Assembly (NCBI GenBank): GCA_965233855.1
Contig: OZ247586.1
Coordinates: 1 to 64,000 of the forward strand
DNA from: Megaera_A sp965233855
GTDB lineage: Bacteria; Pseudomonadota; Alphaproteobacteria; Rickettsiales; Rickettsiaceae
Direction of reading: 5' to 3'
DNA length: 64,000 nucleotides
Shown piece by piece: positions 55,941 through 64,000 of this stretch (positions are counted from its first letter, which is position 1; each line of letters starts with the position of its first letter). Made by a program: the position numbers and the translations under genes. Under the pieces are notes generated by a model that was given only the letters and a program-made list of their open reading frames with translations, was not told where the DNA came from and did not search any database.

Positions 55941-56342
55941 ATCTTAAGCTTGTTTTGATTTTAAATAGTTATTGTTAATACTAGTATGCGACAAAATTTT
56001 TTAATTAGGATTAAGATATTATACTACATTTGCTAGTATAGTATCTTTCGCATTCACTAGTTTTATTCAATTCTTTTATCTTAACGTTGTTTTATATTTT
56101 GTATTCTTTCAAAGAATATCCGCAACAAGAGACATAGGTATAGCATTCTTTTATTATACTTTTGATAATTATTACTATTCTCTTTTGGACATTACTTGAG
56201 CTTATCTATTATTCTGTGTTGATTTGTGTTTAACCTTTAGCTAAATGGAACGTTGAACTAGTCATTAATGCAGAAAATGCTTGCCAAAACCGGTTAAAAT
56301 CCATATAAGTAACACACTCAATTAATTAATAAAGGTTTACGA
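55941..56342. other. 402-bp AT-rich gap
   Basis: No open frame, RNA gene or terminator was recognised between cysS and ndk. The stretch is mostly A/T with scattered short repeats such as CTAGTAT and ATCTTTCGCA. It must contain the ndk promoter, which I could not place with confidence. Confidence 0.35.
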
Positions 56343-56765
56343 ATGTCAATTGAATATACATTTTCTATAATCAAACCAGATGCAACAGAAAGAAATCTAA
56401 CTGGAAAGATTAACTCTTATATTGAAGCAGCTGATTTAAAGATAGTTGCACAAAAAATGGTTCATTTATCTGAAGATCAAGCTAAGCAATTTTATGCTGA
56501 ACATAGCGAGAGGCCTTTCTTCGGTAGTTTAGTATCTTATATGACTTCTGCACCTGTTGTCCTACAGGTTCTTAAAGGAGAAAATGCTGTTACTAAAAAC
56601 AGAGAAATAATGGGTGCAACTAACCCAGCAGAAGCAGATGCTGGAACAATTAGAAAAGATTTTGCTAAAGATATTGAAGCAAACAGTATCCATGGTTCAG
56701 ATAGTCTAGAGAGTGCTAAAAGAGAAATAGAATTTTTCTTTGATTCAAGCGAAATAGTAGCGTAA
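56343..56765 (+). CDS. ndk: Nucleoside diphosphate kinase
   Basis: Ndk balances nucleoside triphosphates. The 140 residues include YTFSIIKPDATERNLTGKIN, MGATNPAEADAGTIRKDFAK and the phospho-His in NSIHGSDSLESA. It is the usual length and precedes mnmG by 15 bp. Confidence 0.97.
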   Translation: MSIEYTFSIIKPDATERNLTGKINSYIEAADLKIVAQKMVHLSEDQAKQFYAEHSERPFFGSLVSYMTSAPVVLQVLKGENAVTKNREIMGATNPAEADAGTIRKDFAKDIEANSIHGSDSLESAKREIEFFFDSSEIVA

Positions 56766-56772
56766 TAAAAAC

Positions 56773-56788
56773 TGTTTCACGTGAAAAA
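56773..56788. promoter_or_regulatory. parS site overlapping the mnmG start
   Basis: TGTTTCACGTGAAAAA matches the bacterial parS consensus TGTTTCACGTGAAACA at 15 of 16 positions. The GTG start codon of mnmG (56781) lies inside the site. ParB encoded 3.3 kb downstream is the expected ligand. Confidence 0.85.
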
Positions 56789-58637
56789 AGATTATAGCGT
56801 AATCGTAATTGGAGGTGGGCATGCTGGCTGTGAAGCTGCAGCAGCTTCAGCAAGAGCTGGAGTTGAAACCCTATTGATTACGCTAAAACCTGAAAATTTA
56901 GGTGAAATATCTTGTAATCCAGCTATAGGCGGGGTTGCAAAAGGCATTATGGTTAAAGAGATAGACGCTCTTGATGGATTAATGGCTAAAGTCATTGATA
57001 AAGCTGGTATTCATTATAAAATGCTTAATGAGAGCAAAGGTCCTGCAGTATGGGGTCCAAGAGCTCAGGCTGATCGAAAACTGTATCGCAAAGCGATGTT
57101 TGAAGAGATTACTAATTATCCTAATTTGACTGTTTTATATGATTCCGTTGAGGATATTGAGATAGTTGATGAGAAGGTAGAATCCGTAAAAACTAAAAAT
57201 AATCAATCTATAAATTGTAGAAAAGTTGTATTAACGACTGGTACATTCTTGGATGGTTTAATTCATATAGGGAAAAAAACAATTCCAGCAGGTAGGGTTG
57301 GTGAGGATCCATCAAAGGGTTTGTCGAATACATTAAAGAGATTAGAATTTGCTGTGGGTCGATTAAAAACTGGCACACCACCGCGCATTGATGGGAATAC
57401 TATTGATTATAGCAAAGTTGAAGTGCAACCAGGTGATACTGTGCCAAGACCTTTCTCGGAACTGACTGAAAATGTTGAAGTGAAGCAAATTAATTGTTTT
57501 ATTACAAGAACAACTCCAGAGACTCATAATATTATAAGAGATAATATAGATCAATCTGCTATGTATTCTGGACAAATTGAAGGTGTTGGCCCTAGGTATT
57601 GTCCATCAATAGAGGATAAGATAGTTAGGTTTAGTTCAAAGGAAAATCACCAAATTTTTCTTGAACCAGAAGGCTTGGATGATTCAACTATATATCCAAA
57701 TGGTATATCGACATCATTACCAGAAGAAGTTCAGGAAAAGTGGTTAAAAACAATTCCAGGATTAGAGAATGCTAAAATATTACAGCCGGGATATGCGATT
57801 GAATATGATTATGTAGACCCACGTGAGCTTAAGAATACTCTTGAAACCAAGAGAGTATCAGGCTTGTATTTTGCTGGTCAAATTAATGGGACTACTGGTT
57901 ATGAAGAGGCGGGAGCACAGGGTGTTGTTTCAGGAATGAATGCTGCTTTAGCTTGCGACAGGTCATCTAGCGAGTTCATTTTGAGTAGATCAGATTCGTA
58001 TATCGGTGTCATGATTGATGATTTAATTACGCTTGGTACTTCAGAGCCATATAGAATGTTTACTTCTCGTTCGGAATATAGATTATCCCTTCGCGCTGAT
58101 AATGCTGATATAAGGTTGACGCAGAAAGCTATTGATTTTGGAATTGTTGGAAATAAGCGTAAAGAGTTATTTCTAACTAAAATAGAAAATATAAAACAAG
58201 CGAAAGAGTTTTTATCAGAAAAGAAAATCACGACAAGTGAATTAGCAAAATTTGGAGTTTCAGTTTCTCAAGATGGATCCAAAAAATCTGCATATAAATT
58301 GTTAGGTTTGCCTAATTTTGGAATTGATAAAACTTCTGAGATATTTCCTGAAATTCTCGACATTGATACTTCTATATTAAATTATTTGCAAATTGAATCA
58401 AAATATTCTGCTTATCTAAAAAGACAAAATCAAGATATAAAACTTTTTAATGATGAAGAGGAATGTAGGATTCCTGGTGAAATTGATTATTCTTTAGTTA
58501 AAAGTCTTTCCCTTGAAATGCAGGAAAAATTATTATATCATAAGCCTAGAACAATTGGTGCTGCTAGAAGAATACCTGGGGTTACACCGGCGGCATTGAC
58601 TGCTATAATAGTTCATATAAAAACCAAATTTATTTAA
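56781..58637 (+). CDS. mnmG: tRNA uridine-5-carboxymethylaminomethyl synthesis enzyme MnmG
   Basis: MnmG, with MnmE, modifies the wobble uridine of several tRNAs. The 618-residue FAD protein starts at GTG and has the dinucleotide fold VIVIGGGHAGCEAAAASARA, the SCNPAIGGVAKG element, GRLKTGTPPRIDG and AGQINGTTGYEEAGAQG. It begins the mnmG-rsmG-parA-parB cluster found near many bacterial origins. Confidence 0.97.
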   Translation: MKKDYSVIVIGGGHAGCEAAAASARAGVETLLITLKPENLGEISCNPAIGGVAKGIMVKEIDALDGLMAKVIDKAGIHYKMLNESKGPAVWGPRAQADRKLYRKAMFEEITNYPNLTVLYDSVEDIEIVDEKVESVKTKNNQSINCRKVVLTTGTFLDGLIHIGKKTIPAGRVGEDPSKGLSNTLKRLEFAVGRLKTGTPPRIDGNTIDYSKVEVQPGDTVPRPFSELTENVEVKQINCFITRTTPETHNIIRDNIDQSAMYSGQIEGVGPRYCPSIEDKIVRFSSKENHQIFLEPEGLDDSTIYPNGISTSLPEEVQEKWLKTIPGLENAKILQPGYAIEYDYVDPRELKNTLETKRVSGLYFAGQINGTTGYEEAGAQGVVSGMNAALACDRSSSEFILSRSDSYIGVMIDDLITLGTSEPYRMFTSRSEYRLSLRADNADIRLTQKAIDFGIVGNKRKELFLTKIENIKQAKEFLSEKKITTSELAKFGVSVSQDGSKKSAYKLLGLPNFGIDKTSEIFPEILDIDTSILNYLQIESKYSAYLKRQNQDIKLFNDEEECRIPGEIDYSLVKSLSLEMQEKLLYHKPRTIGAARRIPGVTPAALTAIIVHIKTKFI

Positions 58638-58641
58638 ATAT

Positions 58642-59229
58642 ATGCGTAGAGTTAAAGATTTTGTTTCACGTGAAGCATACGCAAAAATTATTGAATATGA
58701 AAAATTATTATTGAAATGGAATAAAACAATAAATTTGGTTTCAGCGAAGACACTTCAAGATACTACAAATAGACATATATTAGATTCATTGCAGTTATTA
58801 ATGTATATGGATAAAGATTCTAAAGTTATTGATTTAGGATCGGGTGCTGGATTTCCAGCAATAATTCTTAGTATTGCTGGAGTAGAAGATGTTACATTAA
58901 TTGAAAGCGACTCAAGAAAAACAGCTTTTCTTTTGCAAGCTTCTAAATTATCAAATGGTGATTTGAAGATAATAAATGATAGAATTGAAAATATTGACGG
59001 TTTGAGTTGCGATATAATAACCTCTCGTGCATTTTCTGATTTAGATTCAATTTTTAATTTTAGTAGAAAAATTAAACTAAGAAAAAAATATCTGTTGCAT
59101 AAGGGCGCTGGATATAAAAATGAAATAGCAAATGCTCAGAAACATTGGTTGTTTAATGCAACCGTTCATGATAGCATCACCTCAGAAACGGGTAAAATTC
59201 TGGAAATTACTGATTTAGAGCGTATCTAA
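58642..59229 (+). CDS. rsmG: 16S rRNA (guanine-527-N7) methyltransferase
   Basis: RsmG methylates 16S rRNA. The 195-residue protein carries the SAM loop VIDLGSGAGFPAIILSIAG and the LIESDSRKTAFLLQ segment; the C-terminal region is shorter and more divergent than usual. It starts 4 bp after mnmG, ends directly before parA, and contains a parS site in its first codons. Confidence 0.93.
   Translation: MRRVKDFVSREAYAKIIEYEKLLLKWNKTINLVSAKTLQDTTNRHILDSLQLLMYMDKDSKVIDLGSGAGFPAIILSIAGVEDVTLIESDSRKTAFLLQASKLSNGDLKIINDRIENIDGLSCDIITSRAFSDLDSIFNFSRKIKLRKKYLLHKGAGYKNEIANAQKHWLFNATVHDSITSETGKILEITDLERI
58662..58677. promoter_or_regulatory. parS site inside rsmG
   Basis: TGTTTCACGTGAAGCA matches the parS consensus at 15 of 16 positions. 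It falls within codons 7-12 of rsmG, where it encodes part of FVSREA. Confidence 0.87.
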
Positions 59230-60027
59230 ATGACTGCAAAAATTATTTCAATTGTAAACCAAAAGGGTGGTGTAGGAAAGACAACTACGGCTGTTAATCT
59301 ATCTACGATATTTGCCGTAATGGATAAAAAAGTACTTCTTGTAGATCTTGATTCTCAAGGTAATAGTAGTAGTGGTCTTGGAATAAAGCAGGAAAGTAGG
59401 AAGATTACTTCATATCATGTGATGTGTAGTTTGGATTCAATTCAAAATGCAATAATTTCAACGGAAATTCCAAAATTGTCAATTATTACGTCTAACACCA
59501 ATTTAGCTGCTATTGAATTAGATTTAATTGATAAAAATAATCATGAGTCAATATTGAAGGCTAAGTTAGCAAATGTTATTAATCAGTTTGATTATGTAAT
59601 TATTGATTGTCCACCATCACTTAATATATTGACTTTGAATGCATTAGTTGCAAGTGATGAGGTTATAATACCAATGCTTTGTGATTTTTATTCTCTTGAA
59701 GGTTTAAGCCATTTGCTTAAAACTATAGAAATAGTAGAAAAAAAATTAAATCCTAAGATTCGAGTGGGTGGAATTTTATTTACCATGTATGACAAGCGGA
59801 ATAGGCTTACCGAGCAGGTAGAAAGAGATGTAAGATCTTGTCTTGGTAAGATGGTTTATAATACAGTAATACCAAGAAATGTAAGAGTTTCAGAAGCGCC
59901 GTCACATGGAAAGTCAGTTATAATATATGATCATAATTGTTCAGGATCGCGTGCATATATTAGCTTAGCAAAGGAAGTGATAAAAAGGGAAAAGAGTGGG
60001 AATCGGGAATTAGAGATTTCTGCATAA
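59230..60027 (+). CDS. parA: Chromosome partitioning ATPase ParA
   Basis: ParA drives origin segregation. The 265-residue protein has the deviant Walker A motif (VNQKGGVGKTTTAVNLST), LLVDLDSQGNSSSGLG and YVIIDCPPSLNILTLNAL. The start follows the rsmG stop with no gap. Confidence 0.97.
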   Translation: MTAKIISIVNQKGGVGKTTTAVNLSTIFAVMDKKVLLVDLDSQGNSSSGLGIKQESRKITSYHVMCSLDSIQNAIISTEIPKLSIITSNTNLAAIELDLIDKNNHESILKAKLANVINQFDYVIIDCPPSLNILTLNALVASDEVIIPMLCDFYSLEGLSHLLKTIEIVEKKLNPKIRVGGILFTMYDKRNRLTEQVERDVRSCLGKMVYNTVIPRNVRVSEAPSHGKSVIIYDHNCSGSRAYISLAKEVIKREKSGNRELEISA

Positions 60028-60041
60028 ATATAGGAATAACT

Positions 60042-60905
60042 ATGAGAAATAAAGCTTTGGGAAGAGGTTTATCTTCATTACTAAAAGAAGAGATAGTACC
60101 AATTGAAGTAACAGAATCTACGAATCAAGTAAGTATAGATTTGTTGTTTGCAAATAAGGAGCAGCCTAGAAAATATTTTGATGATGAAAAAATAAAGGAG
60201 TTGGCTGATTCAATATCTATACATGGTTTATTGCAACCAATTATTGTTAGAAAAGAAGATTCTGGGAAATATAAGATCGTTGCCGGTGAAAGAAGATATA
60301 GAGCATCTAAAATAGTTGGTCTCAAGCAAGTTCCAGTTATTGTTAAAGATTTTGATGAAAAAGAAATTTTTGAGATTGCATTAATTGAGAACATACAAAG
60401 AGATGAGCTTACTGCAATAGAAGAAGCGCAAGGATATCAAAAATTAGTTAGTGATTATGGATATACACAGAGTGAGCTTGCAACAGTTGTTGGTAAGAGT
60501 CGTTCACATATAGCAAATTTGCTGCGTTTGAATCAGCTTCCTGACTCCATTAAAGCAATGATTAATGATGGTAGGCTTAGTATGGGGCATGCTAGATGTC
60601 TTGTAGGTCTTGAAAATGCAGAAGAAATAGCAGATAAGATAATAAAAAATGATCTTAGTGTTCGTAAAACTGAGGAATTAGTTTCTGGTAATAAAAAGGG
60701 AAAAGAACCTAAGAAATCTAAGAAACCAATAAAATCAGAAATAGTTTATCAAGAACGTGATGAAGATTTAATAATGCTAGGTGAATCATTAACTGAAAAA
60801 TTTGGTATGAAAGTTATTGTTGAAAATTCTAGCAATGGCGGTAGAATATCGATCTATTATAGCAATCTTGAGGAATTGGATTCTATTTTAACCAAACTTG
60901 ATTAA
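60042..60905 (+). CDS. parB: Chromosome partitioning protein ParB
   Basis: ParB binds parS, spreads using CTP and recruits ParA. The 287 residues include the N-terminal ALGRGLSSLL, the CTP-binding GERRYRAS and ENIQRDELTAIEEAQGYQKL, and the HTH TQSELATVVGKSRSHIANLL. It overlaps the following frame only if a TTG start is used there. Confidence 0.97.
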   Translation: MRNKALGRGLSSLLKEEIVPIEVTESTNQVSIDLLFANKEQPRKYFDDEKIKELADSISIHGLLQPIIVRKEDSGKYKIVAGERRYRASKIVGLKQVPVIVKDFDEKEIFEIALIENIQRDELTAIEEAQGYQKLVSDYGYTQSELATVVGKSRSHIANLLRLNQLPDSIKAMINDGRLSMGHARCLVGLENAEEIADKIIKNDLSVRKTEELVSGNKKGKEPKKSKKPIKSEIVYQERDEDLIMLGESLTEKFGMKVIVENSSNGGRISIYYSNLEELDSILTKLD

Positions 60906-60912
60906 GAGAATT

Positions 60913-61563
60913 ATGGAAATATTTTTAGATAGTGTAGATTTCAATGAAATCAAAAAATACCAGTCATATGGAATTATAGATGGGGTGACGACTAATCCAT
61001 CATTAATGGCTAGTGCTGAAATTGGTTTTCACGAGGTGGTAAGTAATATTTGCTCATTAGTTAATGGTGATGTGAGTATTGAAGCTCCTTCAAATGACTA
61101 TGAGAATATGGTTAAGGAAGGAGAAAAAATATTAGAAATAGCTTCAAATATTGTTATAAAATTACCTGTTACTTGGGATGGAATTAGAGCTTGTAAATAT
61201 TTCACAAATAATGGACATAAAGTTAATATGACTCTATGTTTTTCTGCAAATCAAGCGTTGCTTGCTGCAAAAGCTGGAGCTACTTATATTTCTCCATTTA
61301 TTGGTAGATTAGATGATATAGGTCAGAGCGGTATGCAATTAATTGCTGATATTAGAGATATTTATGATAATTACGATTGTAAAACAAAAATATTAGCTGC
61401 TTCAATCAGAACCAGTGAGCATGTAACGGAATCAGCGCTTTGCGGAGCTGATGTGGTGACAATCCCTGGAAAATTGTTATCTCAGCTAGTAAATCATGAT
61501 TTAACAGATAAAGGTCTAGAAAAATTTAACGCAGACTGGGCAAAATCCGGAATGAAAATTTAA
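60913..61563 (+). CDS. Fructose-6-phosphate aldolase / transaldolase-like protein
   Basis: The 216-residue protein (ATG 60913) is of the short FSA/TalC type: FLDSVDFNEIKKYQSYGIID, GVTTNPSL, IVIKLPVTWDG (with the Schiff-base Lys expected in this strand) and CFSANQALLAAKAGATYISP. It may act as transaldolase or as a fructose-6-phosphate aldolase; sequence alone does not decide. Confidence 0.88.
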   Translation: MEIFLDSVDFNEIKKYQSYGIIDGVTTNPSLMASAEIGFHEVVSNICSLVNGDVSIEAPSNDYENMVKEGEKILEIASNIVIKLPVTWDGIRACKYFTNNGHKVNMTLCFSANQALLAAKAGATYISPFIGRLDDIGQSGMQLIADIRDIYDNYDCKTKILAASIRTSEHVTESALCGADVVTIPGKLLSQLVNHDLTDKGLEKFNADWAKSGMKI

Positions 61564-61588
61564 TTTAAGATAAATAAGGAATATATAA

Positions 61589-63256
61589 ATGTCATATCAG
61601 TATGTATATGTAATGAAGGGCTTAACAAAGTCAATTAACGGAAAAGAAATTCTTAAGGAAACATGGTTATCATTTTTACCAGGAGCCAAGATAGGGATTA
61701 TTGGTCACAATGGTGCAGGTAAGTCTACTATAATGAAAATTATGGCTGGTCTTGATAAGGAATATGAAGGAGAAGCTTTTGTTGCTGATGGTGTAAAAAT
61801 TGGTTATTTACCTCAGGAGCCACAACTTGATCCAAATAAAAATGTTTTTGAAAACATTATGGATGGTTTGGCTGAGAAAAAAGCGCTGATTGATGAGTTT
61901 AATGAGGTGAGTGCAAAATTTGCTGAAGAAATGACAGATGATGAGATGAATGATCTTTTAGCAAAGCAAGCTGATTTACAGGAAAAGATCGATGCTTGTG
62001 ATGGCTGGAGTATTGAGCGCGAAATTGAAATCGCTATGCAAGCACTTCGTTGCCCACCTAAGGATGCGGATGTTACTAAAATTTCTGGTGGTGAAAAGAG
62101 AAGGGTAGCACTTTGTAAGTTGCTGTTAGAAAGCCCTGATATGATACTTCTTGATGAACCAACGAATCACCTTGATGCTGAATCTGTATCTTGGCTTGAA
62201 ACTTACTTAAAAAATTATAAGGGCACCGTAGTTGCAATTACTCACGATAGATATTTCTTGGATAATGTTGCTGAATGGATTCTAGAAGTTGATCATGGAC
62301 GATGTGTTCCTTGGCATTCAAATTATTCTTCTTGGCTTGAGCAAAAACAGAAGAAATTAGCCGGTGAAGAGAAAGAAGAAAGTGATCGTCAGAAACAATT
62401 AAAGCATGAGCTTGAGTGGATACAGCAATCGCCAAAAGCTCGTCAATCAAAGAGTAAAGCTAGGATCAATGCGTATCAAGAATTACTTAATAGAAAGCGT
62501 GATGTGGGTAATGGAGTTGCTCATATTATTGTTCCAAACGGTCCAAGGCTTGGTGATCTTGTGATTGAGGTGGATAAATTATCAAAGAAATTTACAGATA
62601 GAGATTTATTGAAAGATTTTAGTTTTAGAGTTCCTCCTGGAGCTATTGTTGGTATTGTTGGGCCAAATGGCGCTGGTAAATCCACTTTATTTAATATGAT
62701 TACTGGTAAAGTTGAGCCAGATTCTGGAACAGTTCTTGTAGGTGATACGGTTAAACTTGGTTATGTTGATCAGTCTCGTGATCATCTTGACGATAATAAA
62801 AGTGTCTGGGAAGAAATTTCGGAAGGGTTGGAAGTTTTGGAACTTGGTGATGTATCTGTAAAAAGCCGTGCATATTGTTCTGCTTTTAATTTTAAAGGTG
62901 CTCAACAGCAAAAGAAAGTTGGACAGTTATCAGGTGGAGAAAGAAATCGTGTGCATCTAGCGAAGCTTTTGAAAGAAGGAGCAAATGTGATTCTGCTCGA
63001 TGAACCCTCAAATGATTTGGATGTTGATACTCTAAGAGCTCTTGAAGATGCTATCTTGGATTTTGCTGGTTGTGTATTTGTGATAAGTCACGATAGATGG
63101 TTCCTTGATCGTATTGCGACTCATATTATTTCATATGATAAAGATGGAAGTGCGACTTGGTTTGAAGGTAATTATGAGGATTATCATAATTATATGATTA
63201 ATGTCGTTGGTGAGGATACGAAGAATCCAAAATATAAGCATAAGAGATTAGCTTAG
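61589..63256 (+). CDS. ettA: Translational throttle ABC-F protein EttA
   Basis: EttA binds the ribosomal E site and senses the ADP/ATP ratio. The 555-residue protein has two ABC domains with Walker A sequences GIIGHNGAGKSTIMKI and GIVGPNGAGKSTLFNM, signatures KISGGEKRRVALCK and QLSGGERNRVHLAK, and a linker with many Lys and Gln. There are no membrane segments. Confidence 0.95.
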   Translation: MSYQYVYVMKGLTKSINGKEILKETWLSFLPGAKIGIIGHNGAGKSTIMKIMAGLDKEYEGEAFVADGVKIGYLPQEPQLDPNKNVFENIMDGLAEKKALIDEFNEVSAKFAEEMTDDEMNDLLAKQADLQEKIDACDGWSIEREIEIAMQALRCPPKDADVTKISGGEKRRVALCKLLLESPDMILLDEPTNHLDAESVSWLETYLKNYKGTVVAITHDRYFLDNVAEWILEVDHGRCVPWHSNYSSWLEQKQKKLAGEEKEESDRQKQLKHELEWIQQSPKARQSKSKARINAYQELLNRKRDVGNGVAHIIVPNGPRLGDLVIEVDKLSKKFTDRDLLKDFSFRVPPGAIVGIVGPNGAGKSTLFNMITGKVEPDSGTVLVGDTVKLGYVDQSRDHLDDNKSVWEEISEGLEVLELGDVSVKSRAYCSAFNFKGAQQQKKVGQLSGGERNRVHLAKLLKEGANVILLDEPSNDLDVDTLRALEDAILDFAGCVFVISHDRWFLDRIATHIISYDKDGSATWFEGNYEDYHNYMINVVGEDTKNPKYKHKRLA

Positions 63257-63532
63257 TTTATAAAAGATAGATGGTTCTTGGATTACAGATTTTCGTCCAG
63301 AATAACAACAGCAATTCCAAATATGACCCATACCCCTGTAGTAAAATTCTTTAATACAAAAAATTGTTCAAAAACGTAGTTAGAATTTGCAGTTTCTTGC
63401 ATTTTACGTGATTTTATAGATCAAATTCATTTAATTCTTAGTTGTCATTCTCTGATTGGTATCAATCGGATATTATCTAACGATTAGCAACAGATGGTTC
63501 TATTGCTGAGAGCCTTCATTTATAGGTGCAAA

Positions 63533-64000
63533 TTATACGGGTGGCTGCTCATAGTCACGCTTCAGAGCTACACATTCCCACAATATCTCCATGGATGAAA
63601 AAAATAACATCTCGGCTGTACTTCTTATCGTTTCCCACATACGCCCTAATCTACTAAAGCACGCTCGCATCTCTTGAAATAGTTTATCTGTTAATTGATG
63701 TATTTGGTGCATAGTAAAGGCCAAGAGGGTTAAATTATAGAAATTATAGCATAGGTGGTTAGAGCCATGGCCGTAGTTATGCTCAATGTTATATCCATGA
63801 TTCTTTAATGTGTTGAAGCATTCATTCTCTATTTTCCAGCGAGCTCTTGCTGCATCTAATATAGTTTTTGCAGTTTTCGTTGTAATTTTTAAATCTGTAA
63901 TCCATTTTCCATAATATTGAGTTTTGTTAGTGCCATCCTTTTGGGGCACTAGCTCCCAAGCTTCTATGTAGTTAGTTCTTGCTTTGGTGCTACTAAATAA
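63533..64000 (-). mobile_element. C-terminal part of a DDE transposase, running off the window
   Basis: The frame enters from the right edge (SSTKARTNYIEAWELVPQKD) and ends at 63533. It contains the conserved catalytic-Glu region of IS4-like transposases, ARWKIENECFNTLKNHGYNI then EHNYGHGS. The start lies outside the window, so family and completeness cannot be fixed. An apparent GTG start at 63949 is internal. Confidence 0.75.

Noticed and set aside
1..64000. CRISPR array or cas genes
   Set aside because: No regularly spaced direct repeats and no Cas-like protein were seen.
63949..64000. GTG at 63949 as the start of the last transposase
   Set aside because: The frame continues upstream to the window edge with transposase-like sequence.

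Overview
The window is AT-rich (roughly one third G+C by eye) and gene-dense. It looks like a chromosomal segment of an intracellular alphaproteobacterium of the order Rickettsiales. The main evidence is gene order. A PPSR/DUF299-coaE-dnaQ block and a hemE-hemH block diverge from a region rich in DnaA boxes, which is the origin arrangement described for Caulobacter and Rickettsia. mnmG-rsmG-parA-parB lies in the same window and carries two near-perfect parS sites. The F0 part of the ATP synthase stands alone, as is usual in alphaproteobacteria. A lipid A block (lpxD-fabZ-lpxA-lpxI) argues against Anaplasmataceae and fits a Rickettsiaceae- or Midichloriaceae-like organism. I cannot name the species.

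Layout. 306-7712: minus-strand genes, most of them one tight operon (PPSR, coaE, dnaQ, 5-FCL, cvpA, tatC, serS, small membrane protein), plus a fusion of a solute-binding domain with a TRIC-like channel. 7713-8078: predicted oriC. 8079-17449: plus-strand haem genes (hemE, hemH, frameshifted hemJ), def-fmt, a tandem pair of proteins with flagellin-hook-IN-like domains, and the lipid A block. 17450-21200: decaying accessory region with a glyoxalase-fold remnant, a broken leucine-rich-repeat gene, a TPR protein and an IS481-type element whose transposase has an amber codon at the catalytic glutamate. 21272-28603: DsbA-like lipoprotein, atpI-B-E-F'-F, a mannose-sugar pair and an ELM1-like protein. 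28855-39699: cold-shock protein, broken gene, Nudix protein, DegP-like protease divergent from dnaK-dnaJ, tRNA-Glu, tatA, bamD-recN and a SIMPL protein. 39740-49290: XRE-cupin regulator facing a ybaK pseudogene, sucCD, an ankyrin/coiled-coil locus split by an IS982-type element, tRNA-Thr, anmK, pal and a repeat-rich stretch. 49291-54427: mrdA-mreD-rodA with an orphan sensor kinase. 54558-63256: cysS, ndk, mnmG, rsmG, parA, parB, an FSA-type aldolase and ettA. 63533-64000: part of another transposase.

How it fits together. Genes left of the predicted origin run leftward and most genes to its right run rightward, as expected if replication moves outward from about 7.9 kb. The parS/parAB segregation module is about 50 kb away. 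Envelope functions dominate (lipid A, Rod elongasome, Pal, BamD, Tat, DsbA-like). Between the housekeeping blocks are ankyrin, LRR and TPR genes of the kind many intracellular bacteria use to interact with hosts, several of them broken by stops, frameshifts or insertion sequences.

Broken genes are of two kinds. Some carry substitutions to stop codons (ybaK, the IS481 transposase, the first break in the LRR gene) and look genuinely decayed. Others carry one-base indels (hemJ, manC, the 29.2-29.8 kb gene); some of these lie in or beside short homopolymers and could be sequencing errors. The most notable items are the channel fusion, the origin with its parS sites (one contains the mnmG start codon), the hook-IN-like paralogue pair, the predicted [2Fe-2S] ferrochelatase and the IS-split ankyrin locus.
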